From Mytilus trossulus (lineage: Eukaryota > Mollusca > Bivalvia > Mytilida > Mytilidae), in contig NC_086378.1 of NCBI RefSeq assembly GCF_036588685.1, positions 28,125,578-28,189,577 on the forward strand: 64,000 nt of DNA. The letters are read 5' to 3'. The notes beneath the pieces are model-generated. The model made no database searches and was not told the DNA's origin. It saw only the letters and a program-made list of their open reading frames with translations. Of this stretch, positions 13,201-24,789 are shown one piece after another. Positions within the stretch are counted from its first letter, which is position 1; every line of letters starts with the position of its first letter. The translations under genes were made by a program, and so were the position numbers.

Positions 13201-16200
13201 AGTCACCATTAATTCTAAGTTGATCAACAATTGCAGCAAACAGACAATTACCATCTCCTGAAACGTTTTTAACTTCATATCCCATTTTCTCCATAAATTC
13301 GGTCAAACCTGAAAGATGTTGTTTTATCATACAACGGGAACACTGGCAGTCGCCTGGAAATCAATTGAAACAAAAACGTAAAAATATTATTATCATTCAT
13401 AAATCATTCAAATGAAACCGAATAATTTTTATATAGAATCAACACGGGTTCGATAATATTTATAATATAGGAGAACAAACACGTCATATTGCCTGTAGAT
13501 AAAAATTGAAATATTTTTATGTTAAACTGATAATGTTTTTATTCTTAGGTATGAAAATATCGCGCAATACTAGTATTTACTGGACGTTAGCAAAAGTATT
13601 TCAACATAAACGGTTATTTTGACATCTTAACATTTTCTGAAAATTTGGAAAATGAATTGTGCAGTCATGTTTTATCTTTCAGTCAACTGTCTAACTTATT
13701 CACTGCGGCCAATTCGGTGCTGTTCAGACAATACGCTTGCAGTCCATTCACAGTACTGTTCTGTAGCCTTCCAGACAATCAAGCCTAATGTTGGTGTGAA
13801 CAAGAAAATAACAACTACTCAATGATCTTGGCATAGACTAAAAGATCTTAAGTGACTGCAAGTGAATTGTCTGAATAATGCTAAATCTGTCACAGTGGGT
13901 AGGTTCAAAAGTTGACAGAAAGACTTGATATAAAGTCGCATCTCAATTATATTTCTAATATTACATGTATAAATATTCATTCATTTGACAGATCTTCAAA
14001 AGTATGTTTAATTAGTTATGTTAACAGTTTATAAAAATATTAAAAAAGATTTGAAATAAAAAAAAAGCCATTGTATCCAATTACAAAAAGGGGGCGATTC
14101 TATAGAATAAATATAATATTTATTTGAAAATTTGTACACTCCACTAGTCGAGTTGGTTTGAACTGCCCAAAAGTAGACGAAAATAAGATAAGATTGTTTG
14201 CTCACACTATTTTTCAATTTTTTTTTTATTAAATAAGTAAAATTTCTATCAAGTTTTCATATTTTTTAAATTATTATTTGATGCGTTTTAATATTAATAA
14301 CATATTTCATTAGTGATTCTATTTGCAGTCTCTTGTGGACATTTGTCTCATTTGCAATCATACCACATCTTCTTTTTTTATTTTTTTATTTTGCAGTAAT
14401 AAAATAAAATATTTGAGGTACTCTGTATTTATATGAAAGATGTACGATTATATATTTAATTTTATCTATATTTACAATTCAATTCTAATATTTTTTTGGT
14501 TTCAAAGAGTTTAATGTACAATTATGATATCAAAATTATTTATTACCCTTAAATTTAAATTTTAAGGTATTTTCTAATAATTAATCGCTTTTTAAATTAA
14601 AGTTGTTGGTTAAATTTGTTACAATATTTAAATTTTTTCATTTGCTATTTTCTTTTACGTCAATACTAAGGACAGCGGTTAGATCATTCTAGCTAGGATA
14701 ATCCTCAAAGATAAAGCTCAAATAGCCTCGATGTGCATGCTGAGACTTGTCGTAAGTCGGTCCTTACCTTATCATAATTTCTGTCCTAGGAATATAATCT
14801 TATAGCACCAATCTTAGGACAGCATAATTTCGATAAACCTAGTTCTCATAATGTTATTATGTAACAAATATATTTTTATTTAAATGAATAAATGTCTTTT
14901 ATTTACTCGCATTTATATTTTAGGCATTAAGCTTAATGCCTTCACACATTTTTCAGGATTTAAGCTTGAATCCAAGGATCATTTAGGCAATAGACTTACT
15001 GCCTAGGCGTTAGCTTATTGCCTAGGATTTAAGCTTAATGCCTAATTTCACTTATTGCCGCTAACATATTTATTCATAATACGGAAACCATAATTTAGTA
15101 AAAGTAAAATAAAAACTCGATTTCAATATCGTGATTTTGACTGTATGAGTCAAGTTTCTTTTATCCTTCTGTTTATTCATAAACGAGTAAAGAATTGATT
15201 AATGGGTCAAATAATCAGACTCGAAAATTAATCGACGTAAAACCCTTTCGAAACAAAAGTCTTACCTTCTGACGAATGTTCAGTGGTATACCACGACCTT
15301 CGTCCTTGACCTCTCTGTCCTCTAACTAGAGGTTCATTTGATATAGGATTATTGGAAACATTTTCCTTTGGTTTCCAAAGTTGTTCATTACCAGACTTCA
15401 GGAGTTGGTTATTTTGTGTGCTGTGGGTAAAGTCCTCGTCTTGTTCGGTAGAACTGCTATGCCATTCTTTCATATGATCACTGCTTGCTGGATATTTCGA
15501 ATATTCATGGTCATACATTTTATCTTCTTGGGAATTATGATACTCTGGCTTGTGAAAAGAACGTCTTGCTTCATTATGCTTTGAATGTAATTCATTATGT
15601 GAAAAAATCGTTGTATCCGGACGTTGGGGATGAGGATAAATCATCGAGGACATCTGGTTGTATTGTGGCTGCCATGGGTCATATCCATCTAGATTCATGG
15701 ACTGATTTGATCCCGTGCTCCAAGGCTGATTTGCTTGCATCTCAAATGAATGTTCCGCTGCCACAGTTTGAAATCCCCGACGTCTCCATGTACCACACTG
15801 TGATGATCCTTCTTCGCTTTGATAAAGATTGGATAAAGACTTATTTGTTTTAGGATCATGCCATTGAGTTTTAGAAAGCTCTATTTCCTCGCATCGAGTT
15901 TTATACTTCAATTCGATGCTTTCTTTTCCTCCATACGAACTTGATTTTGATTGTCCTAATTTGTCAAATGCACTTCTACGTTGACCTTCGTTTAAATCGT
16001 CTTTATTTCCAAAATGTCTTATCATAAATGATTGCTCACACGTATTCTTCTCTGACTCATCGCATTGCTTAGTTTCTTCAGTAATTTCTAAAATTTCATC
16101 ACCAACTGAGACGCTTTCCATGTTTTCATTGTTGTACAATAGTTCCGTTGAATTTTTATCTTTGGGAGAATGTCTGTGGTTGGATATGGTATTCCCATTT

Positions 16201-18709
16201 GTAGGCATAATGCTTTCTAATTCGATGTCTTTTTCAATCGATGGAGACATTTTCCACTCTGAAGCTTTGTTTAAATTCTGTTTATCATCTTGTGGGCTTT
16301 TGTTTTTTTGTAAGTTTATTGATCCGATAAGACACAAATCTTTCATAAAGTTTACAGAATTATCGAATTCTTTTTTCACTACTGGTGCCTTGTATTTCTT
16401 ACCTAATTCCGCATGCTCTTGAAAGGAATGGCTAGTGTTGACAGAAGAAGGTTTTATATTACAGTGAAACATATATATCCCTTTTCTTTGACCGAATTGT
16501 TCAGAAGTTGCACTTGTAAAATAGTTTTCATTATCCGAAATCGTTTGTGAAGATGACTTGGAGCAGTTTGGATTGTTCTTTCTTTCTGTAGGACTTGCAT
16601 TCTTTTTACTCTCTGCTGAAAAGTTAAGCGACAATTCCGACTTGATATCATGTTCTGTTTTATTAAATGGTTCATCATTTAAAGAACATAATTTCTCGTC
16701 GAATACTAACATTTGGTTTTCAGATTTTGATTCATTTCCGTTCTCATTTAATGTTTGCTTTAACTTATTTTCAGTGTGGGATAATGACAACATTTCTACA
16801 TTATGCTCAGTTTTCAGAGAGGAAAATTCAAATGAGTTCGAGTACTGCCCTGGTCTCTGCATTTCAGTAGGCACCTCCATACCCTCGTCTTCACTAGGTG
16901 CTCTTGTAGCTGCATTTATTTGGTGTTGATCATGTATCTCGTCTTTATTTTCCAGTGTCTGGTTGGTAAGATTCTTGCTGATATCTGTTCTTACTTCTGA
17001 AAAAGTTGTTGTTTCCAAAACATAATTTTCCATATTGTTCTCACTATTGTTATTATCTTTATCACGAGATAACTTTTGAAGGTGATCATATTCTGCTTGG
17101 TTTTCAAATTCTGTAATCAATTCTTCCTCACTTTCTTCTTCATTTGAAGCGACATCTAATTGTTTCGTTTGTAGTCCTTCGTTGCATGGTTGCATTAATG
17201 AAGAATCATTCTCAACATTGTTTATCGTATTTAGTTCATGTTTTTCCATGTTGGATTGCTCTTTAAAGGATGTTGCGTTTGCAGGAGATGTTTTTTCAAA
17301 GGAGCATTTGTCATCATTTGCCTCACTGGTCTTATTATCGTTTATTCCCTGTCTATGTTTGTCGTGACTTAATCCATTACAGGACACCATTTCCAGGGTG
17401 TTATTCTTCTGTTCGTCCAGTTCGGAACTCGTTTTGTCATCCTCTATGGTCGATATCAAATGTGTGGACTTTGTCACCTCATAGTTATCTTGTTTGTGAG
17501 AGGGGTGTTCAGTATGATCCTCCTCAAGCTCTGACGTTGCATCCGGATGTACATATGTAGGAATAGCATTTACTTTGTCAAGCAACCAGTTACTTTGTTT
17601 GTGATTTCTTTGGGAGTTCCTTGGAAACAACTGGGTGTTGGGTTTATCTGGTTTTATTTCATTAGTCTCTTCGTCAGAAGTATCTAGATCCCCCAGGTTA
17701 TCGTATCCAAATAAAGCAAAAGTGTTCTGTGAATTCTCAGTGTCGGAATCGTATTTTAATTCGTCTTCAGAGTTTAGGAGGTTAGGCGTAAATTTGGTTC
17801 TCTGGTTCTGTATAACAATATAATCAAATTAGGAAATAGCATTCAGTCATTATTAGTTTTAACGTCTGTCATTTTTATTGCAATTTCTTTTCGACAGAGA
17901 AATGTTAGAGTATTTTTTTTGAAAATTAATTGATCATTTGCAGATTTTTATTGCTGTTTTTTTTTTTACTGGAAAACAATGGTAAACATGTATTTTTTTT
18001 TTACATCATTGTCTACCATGGATACTATAGAATGTGTTGAAAAAGAGTTAAAATTGTTGAAGTCCTTCAACGTAAATAAAACTTACGATACCCCTGAAAC
18101 TAAACCCTTTGCTTACGGTATTGTTCTGATGATGTTTGACTTAATGTGAGAAAATTAATTGCATTGCATCTAGAAAATTCTGTATTATAAATAGGAACTT
18201 ATATTTTCCGTTTATTTTTATATTTCTCTTGTACTCTTCATTATAATCGAAAAAAGCATCTACCATGGAGTTAAATAGAAGTGTAAATATTCAAATGTAT
18301 TAAACTACAACTGGAAGCAGTTGGAAATCATTGCATTGTGTTTTCTTATACTTCCAAATGTTATCATACAAACGATCTCCTTTTTTTTTTTTTATTTTTA
18401 TGTGTTTTATGTTGATTTCTCTTTATTTCAAAGACACTCATTTTACCTTAGTTTTTAGATGGATTTATCAATTTCTAGTTTTTACCTGTACATTTATTGC
18501 AAGTAATTATTAAATTGCATACTAACGTCACTGGCTGATTTTGAGTTAGTATCGTCCAGATCAACAGTATCATATGGATCGGTTTCGTGGACATCTGTCA
18601 TCCTGTGTAGAGGAGATCCCCATATGAAAGAAATTTTGGAGTTTTTGGTCTTCGGTCCATTGCACATGATTCCTGTCACAAGATTGTCTTCTTCTTCGTC
18701 GTCGTCCAT
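8262..18709 (-). CDS. Gene A: OTU cysteine protease-Mab-21 (cGAS-like) fusion protein, about 1817 aa
   Basis: Six exons on the - strand: 18709-18527, 17807-15266, 13353-13161, 12846-12542, 11764-11534, 10261-8262. Junction phases are 0, 1, 2, 1, 1, and the frame stays open throughout (5454 bases with stop). Order: acidic N-terminus, about 850 residues of disordered Ser/Asn/Glu/Lys-rich sequence, OTU fold (about 925-1075), linker (1075-1152), Mab-21 domain (about 1155-1520) and helical TPR-like tail to 1817. OTU proteins cleave ubiquitin chains; Mab-21 proteins share the cGAS nucleotidyltransferase fold. The OTU residues D942, C945 and H1059 are present. The Mab-21 GS loop is present, but the second metal acid position is Thr. 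Gene B, 6 kb upstream in transcription direction, has the same plan. Function is unknown; a role in ubiquitin-linked innate signalling is only inferred. No transcript confirms that all exons are in one mRNA. Confidence 0.8.
11534..11764 (-). CDS. Gene A exon 5 (helical linker between OTU and Mab-21)
   Basis: Acceptor 'ttaaatag', donor gtaaat, phases 1 in and 1 out. 77 residues, mostly charged and likely alpha-helical (EASKKIANLKEYM ... FQKEKEEIDEILRI). No known domain recognised. The gene B linker occupies the same place with the same phases but looks unrelated and is longer. Confidence 0.7.
12542..12846 (-). CDS. Gene A exon 4 (OTU domain, catalytic His half)
   Basis: Acceptor 'gtcttcag', donor gtaagt, phases 2 in and 1 out. 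It contains the OTU pattern WGDDIILRGISEM, a beta strand with KIVVYSS, and MMHFVSLRP, where H1059 is in the place of the catalytic histidine. It aligns along its length with gene B exon 3 (WGDHMVLQGVSEV ... YHYVSLRP). Confidence 0.82.
13161..13353 (-). CDS. Gene A exon 3 (OTU domain, catalytic Cys half)
   Basis: Too short for a simple ORF scan, found by splice sites and homology to gene B. Acceptor 'ttgatttccag', donor gtaagtatgt, phases 1 in and 2 out. It encodes DCQCSRCMIKQHL, then the OTU start with VSGDGNCLFAAIVDQLRINGD; D942 and C945 match the OTU catalytic D-G-N-C motif. The CxCxxC...H cluster just before the domain could bind a metal. A second in-frame AG at 13314-13313 would shorten the exon by 39 bases. 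Confidence 0.8.
14921..15041. repeat. Cluster of short palindromes (TAGG-N-CCTA units)
   Basis: About five imperfect 18-22-bp palindromes in 120 bp within gene A intron 2. The first, ggcattaagcttaatgcc (14923-14940), is perfect. Others are ggatttaagcttgaatcc, taggcaata..actgccta, taggcgttagcttattgccta and taggatttaagcttaatgccta. Confidence 0.75.
15266..17807 (-). CDS. Gene A exon 2 (847-codon disordered region)
   Basis: One long open frame after a 'ttatacag' acceptor, ending at GAAG|gtaaga. It is rich in Ser, Asn, Glu, Asp, Lys and His, with almost no hydrophobic segments, so it is predicted disordered. The last 150 residues become Gln/Tyr/Pro/His-rich and end in RGQRGQGRRSW, an RG-rich patch of the kind found in RNA-binding or condensate-forming tails. 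I recognise no folded domain. The equivalent exon of gene B has similar length and composition but little visible sequence match. Confidence 0.75.
18527..18709 (-). CDS. Gene A exon 1 (acidic N-terminus)
   Basis: Starts at ATG 18709-18707 and encodes 61 residues beginning MDDDEEEDNLVTG. It ends in phase 0 at a gttagt donor (18526-18521). The next exon continues in frame with NQRTKF. The acidic start and lack of hydrophobic stretch argue against a signal peptide, so a cytosolic or nuclear protein is expected. Gene B has no matching exon; it begins directly in its large exon. Confidence 0.65.
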
Positions 18710-19984
18710 TTTCCCACAGAAGGTAAGTTTTTATTCAAAAAGTCGGTGAGTCTGAAAGAATGTGTGTTTAATTTATAGTATGTACAATTTATAAATGCTT
18801 CAACAGTCTAAATATCATAACATATCAAGATCCCAAATCACTGAAATACTTATTATTCTCTTGCCCTATAATGTCTATAATGTATGGTTAATTTTGCCAC
18901 TCAATCAGCTCTATTTATTTGTACCATCCGACAATCCTCATCACAAAACAGATCATAGTAATATACAGAAACACATTTGATTGATCACAACGGACCATAT
19001 TTTTCACTCGTAGGAGGAGACAAATATTTTACAATGAGAAAAAAGGTTGCAATGAGAAAAGAAAAATAGATATAGTTCAATATAGCTTCCTGCTTTTTAT
19101 ATTCCAAACAAATCCTCCGTACTAAGCCTCCGTATTTGCATATAAAAAAAACACTTTTAAGATTGTTTTTTCGGTAGTGAGTAATGCACACGTGTATCAA
19201 AATGTTTGAATAATTGAATATATGGGGTTATCAATGTTATAGCAACCCAAAATAACACACATTGAATATCGTCTTGAAACTATGAAATTTGATGTTCCAT
19301 AAATTATGGCATTGTATTCGAATGAGAAGTATATTTGTCGTTAGTTAAAAATAAAGCATTTTTATCATTTTAAGTTAATTCTGCATCATAATTTGATAAC
19401 TAATATATACATTATATAACTTACCAAAGCAATACTTCCTTTTTCTGAATCGAAAGTAGAGAATTCCCAACTAGATAAAGGGAAATAATCATAATAAAAT
19501 TTATAAAATTTAAATACAAGGAAGGTTATATTATTACAATATAACCTTTAAAATTTAATGCTAAATATAAACTAAATTTAATTTAAAAAAATATGAAAAT
19601 TCCCAAACGGAGTAAGAAAGAATGAACTGTCAAAATCCGCTTTTTAAGTTAAGGAAACTCTTTCAACTCTGTAATAGTTTTAATGCATTTCTAGATTAAG
19701 GAAGCTTAATTTTGTTATCACTACTAAATATGTTCATTGTAAAATATGTCGCCGAAAGTATTGGATTTATCAATATTGTTCATCAAAACCAAAAACAAAA
19801 ATAACAAAAGATTAATTAAAATGATTGTGATTTCCTTGCGTACGACTTGACTTGAAACAGACGAGTAAACGCTACAGTGTGTTAACTTATAATATTTATA
19901 TCAGAAAGAATAAACTAGGCATAGACTGCATGATATGCAGTAAAAATAATTTCTTTTATATGTAAAATATCACATTCATTTGAT

Positions 19985-20235
19985 CAAATAATATCAACAA
20001 AGTCCGTTACCTATTTATCTATAGCCAGGAGCCTCTGGCATTTGTTAGTCTTGTATATTTAAGTTTTAGTTTCTTGTGTACAATTTGGAAATTAGTATGG
20101 CGTTCATTATCACTGAACTAGTAAGTATATATTTGTTTAGGGGCCAGCTGAAGGATACCTTCTTTTGTTGTTTTTTCTAAGGTCGGGTTGTTGTCTCTTT
20201 GACACATTACCCGTTTCCATTCTCAATTTTATTGA
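19985..20235 (+). repeat. Dispersed repeat copy
   Basis: Text such as 'gccaggagcctctggcattt', 'ggggccagctgaaggatacc' and 'gttgttgtctctttgacaca' reads as one degenerate member of a dispersed family typical of bivalve genomes. This is from recollection of such repeats; no second copy is in the window. Confidence 0.4.
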
Positions 20236-20429
20236 CTATAAACAATACACATGCAAAAAGGTAAAATCGCAAATTGCAGTGGTTGTCGTTTTTAAACTAT
20301 AGTAACCTTTTTTTCATAATTTTTGAAGATTTGTTTTAATGAAAAATTTGTTATGAATTTATTATTCTAATTTCACATTTTATCATAAACATTATTCTTT
20401 TTGGTCGCATAGCTAATCAACTGTTTCGG

Positions 20430-20850
20430 TTATTATACATCCTTGGAGCTCAACTATTCGGCTTTGACCATTTCTGTTCATGTTAATTTTATAGCACATA
20501 CCCAGGTGTATACCGGTGCTGGTGGTATACCAAGTCCCGAGGGTATCATAAGCTCAACAGTCAGTACTTTGGCCCTTACATGATTTTATACATACCTTTC
20601 TTAATCATGTTTATGTGTCCATTTATGATTTTAGAAATTTATAACAAAGGCTTTAACATGTTTAACGACCTCAGGCAAAGTTGACCTTAGATAAATTTGT
20701 TTATTATTTTTGGAGTTCTTTCTGGTCGTATAGGTCTTAAACTGTTCGGTTCTTACTATTCATTGGCTTTCAAACATTTGTCTTTGAGAGTTTCTGATGA
20801 AAGTATAAATCCAGGAAAACGCTTCGGACGGATCACATTGCATTTTTCAA
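20430..20850 (+). repeat. Diverged copy of the 49300-50063 repeat family
   Basis: Shares 'cccgagggtatca..agc.ca..agtcag.act' with 49395-49430 and 'ctcaggcaaagttgaccttagat' with 49292-49315. The order differs from the later copies, so this is a rearranged remnant. Confidence 0.5.
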
Positions 20851-22099
20851 TAAATACCGAATGCTATACCTAGTAATCTGGTTTCGATCGTAGACATAAC
20901 TTGTACACAATACTCACTTCTGATTCGTATCTCACTTGCAAGAAAATAATTTTACTTGCAATTGTATGCTGTTCCACTGGCATCTAGTTCCCATAGTCTT
21001 TGAATACAGTAGATGATAGATATAAACTTTTATAGCATTTAAAGGTGCTATAGTCATTATTCTGAACAATACCATAAATCTATATTTTATTCTTCAAAAT
21101 AAATTTGGTTTGAATTTCCTGTTGTCAGTAGATCTTTATTACTTACAATATCTTCTGATCCAATTAGAGATTTATTATCCAAGCGTTATATAAGTTCTAA
21201 AAAATACTTTTGTTCTAATCAAAACTCGACATACAAACTTTGAGATATTAAACTAGAACGATCATTTTAGTTTTTTAAATATTATATAAAATTTAAATAT
21301 ATATATTTGTATCCCTCGAACAACATACAAATTTAAAGAATTTGGTGTGCCTTAATCTTTTACCAGAAAATGTTTGATTGAAATAATATGATAATCCATT
21401 CTAACAGTGGAGTGATATCAAAAGTGGGGAGTCTGTTACTAGAACACAGCCACGTCCGGTTCGATAGAATAAAACACTGCAATAACTCTTTCAGGGATGC
21501 CTTGTGTGGATTCCTGTCAATGTTTACCCCTATCCAATAAATTATATTAGCATTTCCCAGTCGTAATTGAAATTTTAGTCCTTCATACTAGTCGACCAAT
21601 GTAACAGAACCTATTTCTGTTGCATTTTCTATTAGTGTATTTAAGTCGTTAATTTGCACAAAACATGTAACACTAAACGATAGGCATACAATAATACATC
21701 TATTTAACAATTTTGTATTAATGATGCACAATGGTGTCACTCAATGTTCTTTTAAATCCTTTTTCATACTGGGTATTTGTACTGTCCATGTATATTTTGT
21801 TATTTGACCTCATGATCTAGTTTTATTCCACTGTTTATCTCATTTTTGGTTGTATCTCATTTTTTGTTTGCAACAACTAGTATTTTACAAAATCCACTTC
21901 CGATACCCTCCTTTGTTCATTTTTCATTGGAGATCTCAGTCTCAATTAGGCTACTATTATAATAATTGTAAACTTCAATTTTCATGGAATTTGTTTTTTC
22001 TCCGGTATTTCATAGGAAACATATACATTGCTCAGTTTTACCTTAGTTATGATTTCGTCCGGTATTTTTAGTTGTTTTGGTGTAACTTCATACTATAAC

Positions 22100-22865
22100 A
22101 TCAAATAATACTTTAATTAATTAGTAATGTTTTGGTGATATCTATTGGACGTCGTTCTGTACATCCGGTCGTTGTGTTTTTGTATTATGGTATTCGTGTC
22201 TTTCACTTTTGCTAATGTGCTTTTTTTTATATAGCCTTTTGTGTTTCTTTGTAACATCACGTAGCTTTGTACGTTATTGTGTTATTGTGCTATTTTATTT
22301 TCATTTTGTATTCTTGTCTTTCATTTTTGCTTCTGTGCTGTCTATATGCCTTGGTGTGTTTCTTTGATACATATTTGTTTGTTTTCATAGTGAATAATTT
22401 ATAACACAATGTTGCCTGCTGTATCCCTAATTTTGACATTTTAATCTATTATAGATATAGGAAGATGTGGTGTGAGTGCCAATGAGACAACTCTCCATCC
22501 AAATAACAATTTAAAAAAAGTAAACCATTATAGGTCAATGTACGGCCTTTAACACGGAGCTTTGGCTCACACCGATGTCCGTTTGTTATTATGTCTGTTT
22601 GTTTTGTTTACACATCGTTGTCAATATAATGGAATTGTATGCGACTGTCATACAAGTGAGAGGTTAGACTAGATATAAAACAAGGTTTAATCTACCATTT
22701 TTAACTTAAGAAGACACCTGTACCAAGTCACTCGTTTTACAGTTGTAATATCCATTCGTTCGGTGTAATTGAGGTTTTGATTTGGCTATTTAATTTGGGA
22801 CTTTCCTTTATGAATTTTCCGCGGAGTTCAGTATTTTTGTGATTTGACTTTTTAGTGTTTAGAGT
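22100..22865 (+). repeat. Dispersed repeat, probable retroelement 3' region
   Basis: Matches 40380-40985 and 44640-45005 in order: 'ccttttgtgtttctttg', 'tgtctgtttgttttg', 'ttgtcaatataatggaatt', 'agtgagaggtt', 'gcctgtaccaagtca' (weak here) and 'ttttccgcggagttcagtatttttgtga'. A short repeat (22453-22578) is inserted in it. Confidence 0.6.
22453..22578 (+). repeat. Short dispersed repeat (SINE/MITE-like)
   Basis: 'gatataggaagatgtggtgt' with 'gagtgccaatgagacaactc' and 'tacggcctttaacacggagc' closely matches 35371-35490 and, more weakly, 57600-57735. About 125 bp. No polymerase III boxes were confirmed. Confidence 0.65.
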
Positions 22866-24789
22866 GTTTTATTATCTAATGCCTAGTGAATAATCTAAAG
22901 GTTCATTTGGCCGAGGAAATATCGAGTCCCTACTTGGAAAGTCGATGATGTGTTTCGCTATTTTTTCAGTTGTAATGTAACGAATTTTGTTTCATATCTA
23001 AAAATCAGAAATCTGATCTAACCGTCGAAGACCTAATAGAAAAAAACAAAACAAAAAAGAACACAAAGTAAATCTCAAACCTGGAAGGTATCAGAGATGA
23101 ATCAGTGAAATGTATGCCCTAATTTAAAATGATTTCGATAGTATTCCCAATTTATATCAACCAATATATACGTTTTGTCATTCATTTGCCAAAGTACTGG
23201 TGATAATCTCGCAATACGAATGAATACATATTAATTAATATGAGATAGAGACGAACGATACCAATGAGACATTTAAACTCATTAATCGAATTTGGCTGAC
23301 AACTGACAAGATAAAGACCAAAAGTCAAAAGCAGTATACTGATCACAACATGGAAAAAAGTCTGCGGCTGGATGGACTCAGAGCAATACGGACTATCGGG
23401 GGTGTTCTCAGGTGCGCCGAGAACAGTAGGCAGGACCCACTATACATGCACCCATCGTGTTGTTCATATAAATAGGTCTTATTATGATTTAATAAATCTT
23501 ATTGCGTCAAGTTGCATTACAACAACCGGTATTTTCTACAAGCAGATTGTATAATGGGTTGATAATTATTGAAGCAATGATCGAAAGTAATGTTCGCATT
23601 ATTTTTTTTATCGAAAAAAATGGTTCTTGATATAGGTTTTCATTAATCTTGAAGTGTTCTTAAGACATAAGTATTTACTGTAAGGAACAGTTCGGCCATT
23701 TTGGAGCAATCGTAATTCAATCTTCAGTTCAGCAAGCGGTATTTTCACTGTTTTTGTTAGAGCGACACTGACGCGTCTATATCACATTTACCAATTCAAT
23801 TTAATTCAATATTCTAAGCTTATGCATACCATTACAAAACACGATTATAAACAGATTCATTTTTTATACATAAGCCAATCTGTACAGATTTATTCGAAAA
23901 GATAACAAATATAACAACATGTTTATATACAATAAATTTCAAATAAAATGGTTAACATAATCAACATATTTTTAATATTATTGACAACATAAAACTTTTC
24001 GGCGTCTTTTCAGAATAAATTTAAAGGTTTCTGGCACATAACATATAAATATCTTTATTCCAAAATTTCAAAAAAATGTATTTGAAAGCGATTAACCCGA
24101 TAAACTTGATTTGATTCTTAGTTAGCTTTATCTCTTTCAGGAAAGCTTTCATGAAAACCAATAATGCTGAAATACTATATCAGCAGAGCGCTGTATTGCT
24201 TGAATATTACTATATAAGAAAATGAAAACATGCAGTTCGAAAATAGAATGAAAATGTTTGAACCAAATTTGGCAAAATTATTGCATTTATTCATATTCTT
24301 AAACGTTTTCACACAAGTGAGTAGGTATTCGACCAAACGATATATAATTGTTCAAATGCGAATTATGTTCAGTTTTACATGTTGGAAAATGGTTTATCTT
24401 ATTTCTTGAAAGCTGAAAAGAAAAGGTGGAGATTCGACGATTTTAAATTGCAAAACGGAAGAAGTAGATAATGGAACCAAAAAAAATTAAAATTAAAGTA
24501 AATTAATTTTAGATCCAAACTTTAGTCGTCTTATGGCAATGTTATAATATCAGTGCTTTTATCTAAATGAGTAATGTTCATGTCTATTGAAAGTCAGCAT
24601 TCGTGTATGTATAAATTATCAAACAAGAAATGAAAAACCAGACAATCAGGTATGTTTAACAGATTTTCGTTTGTCTAAAAACTTATATACATAAGAGACA
24701 GATGTTCGTATTATCATTCTTTGTAATCACGTTCATAATCTAAGCATGTTTTTTTTATATAGACAAGTTCCATGTATAGCACTGCCAAT

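Larger units (their letters stand above)
18710..24789. other. Intergenic region between genes A and B, repeats only
   Basis: Should contain gene A's promoter and gene B's 3' UTR, but no element is distinct enough to mark. Recognisable parts are dispersed repeats (entries at 19985, 20430, 22100 and 22453). The open frames at 21850-22071 and 23372-23554 show no domain or splice partner. The rest is unassigned AT-rich DNA. Confidence 0.45.

Noticed and set aside
13313..13314. Alternative acceptor for gene A exon 3 at 13314-13313
   Set aside because: It is in frame, but the upstream acceptor has a better pyrimidine tract and gives an exon start that aligns with gene B's KHRCKADMM.
15381..17560. 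Several + strand open frames of 60-123 codons
   Set aside because: Antisense shadows of the long gene A exon 2.
21850..22071. 73-aa + strand open frame
   Set aside because: Aromatic-rich low-complexity translation of AT-rich repeat-associated DNA, no supporting features.
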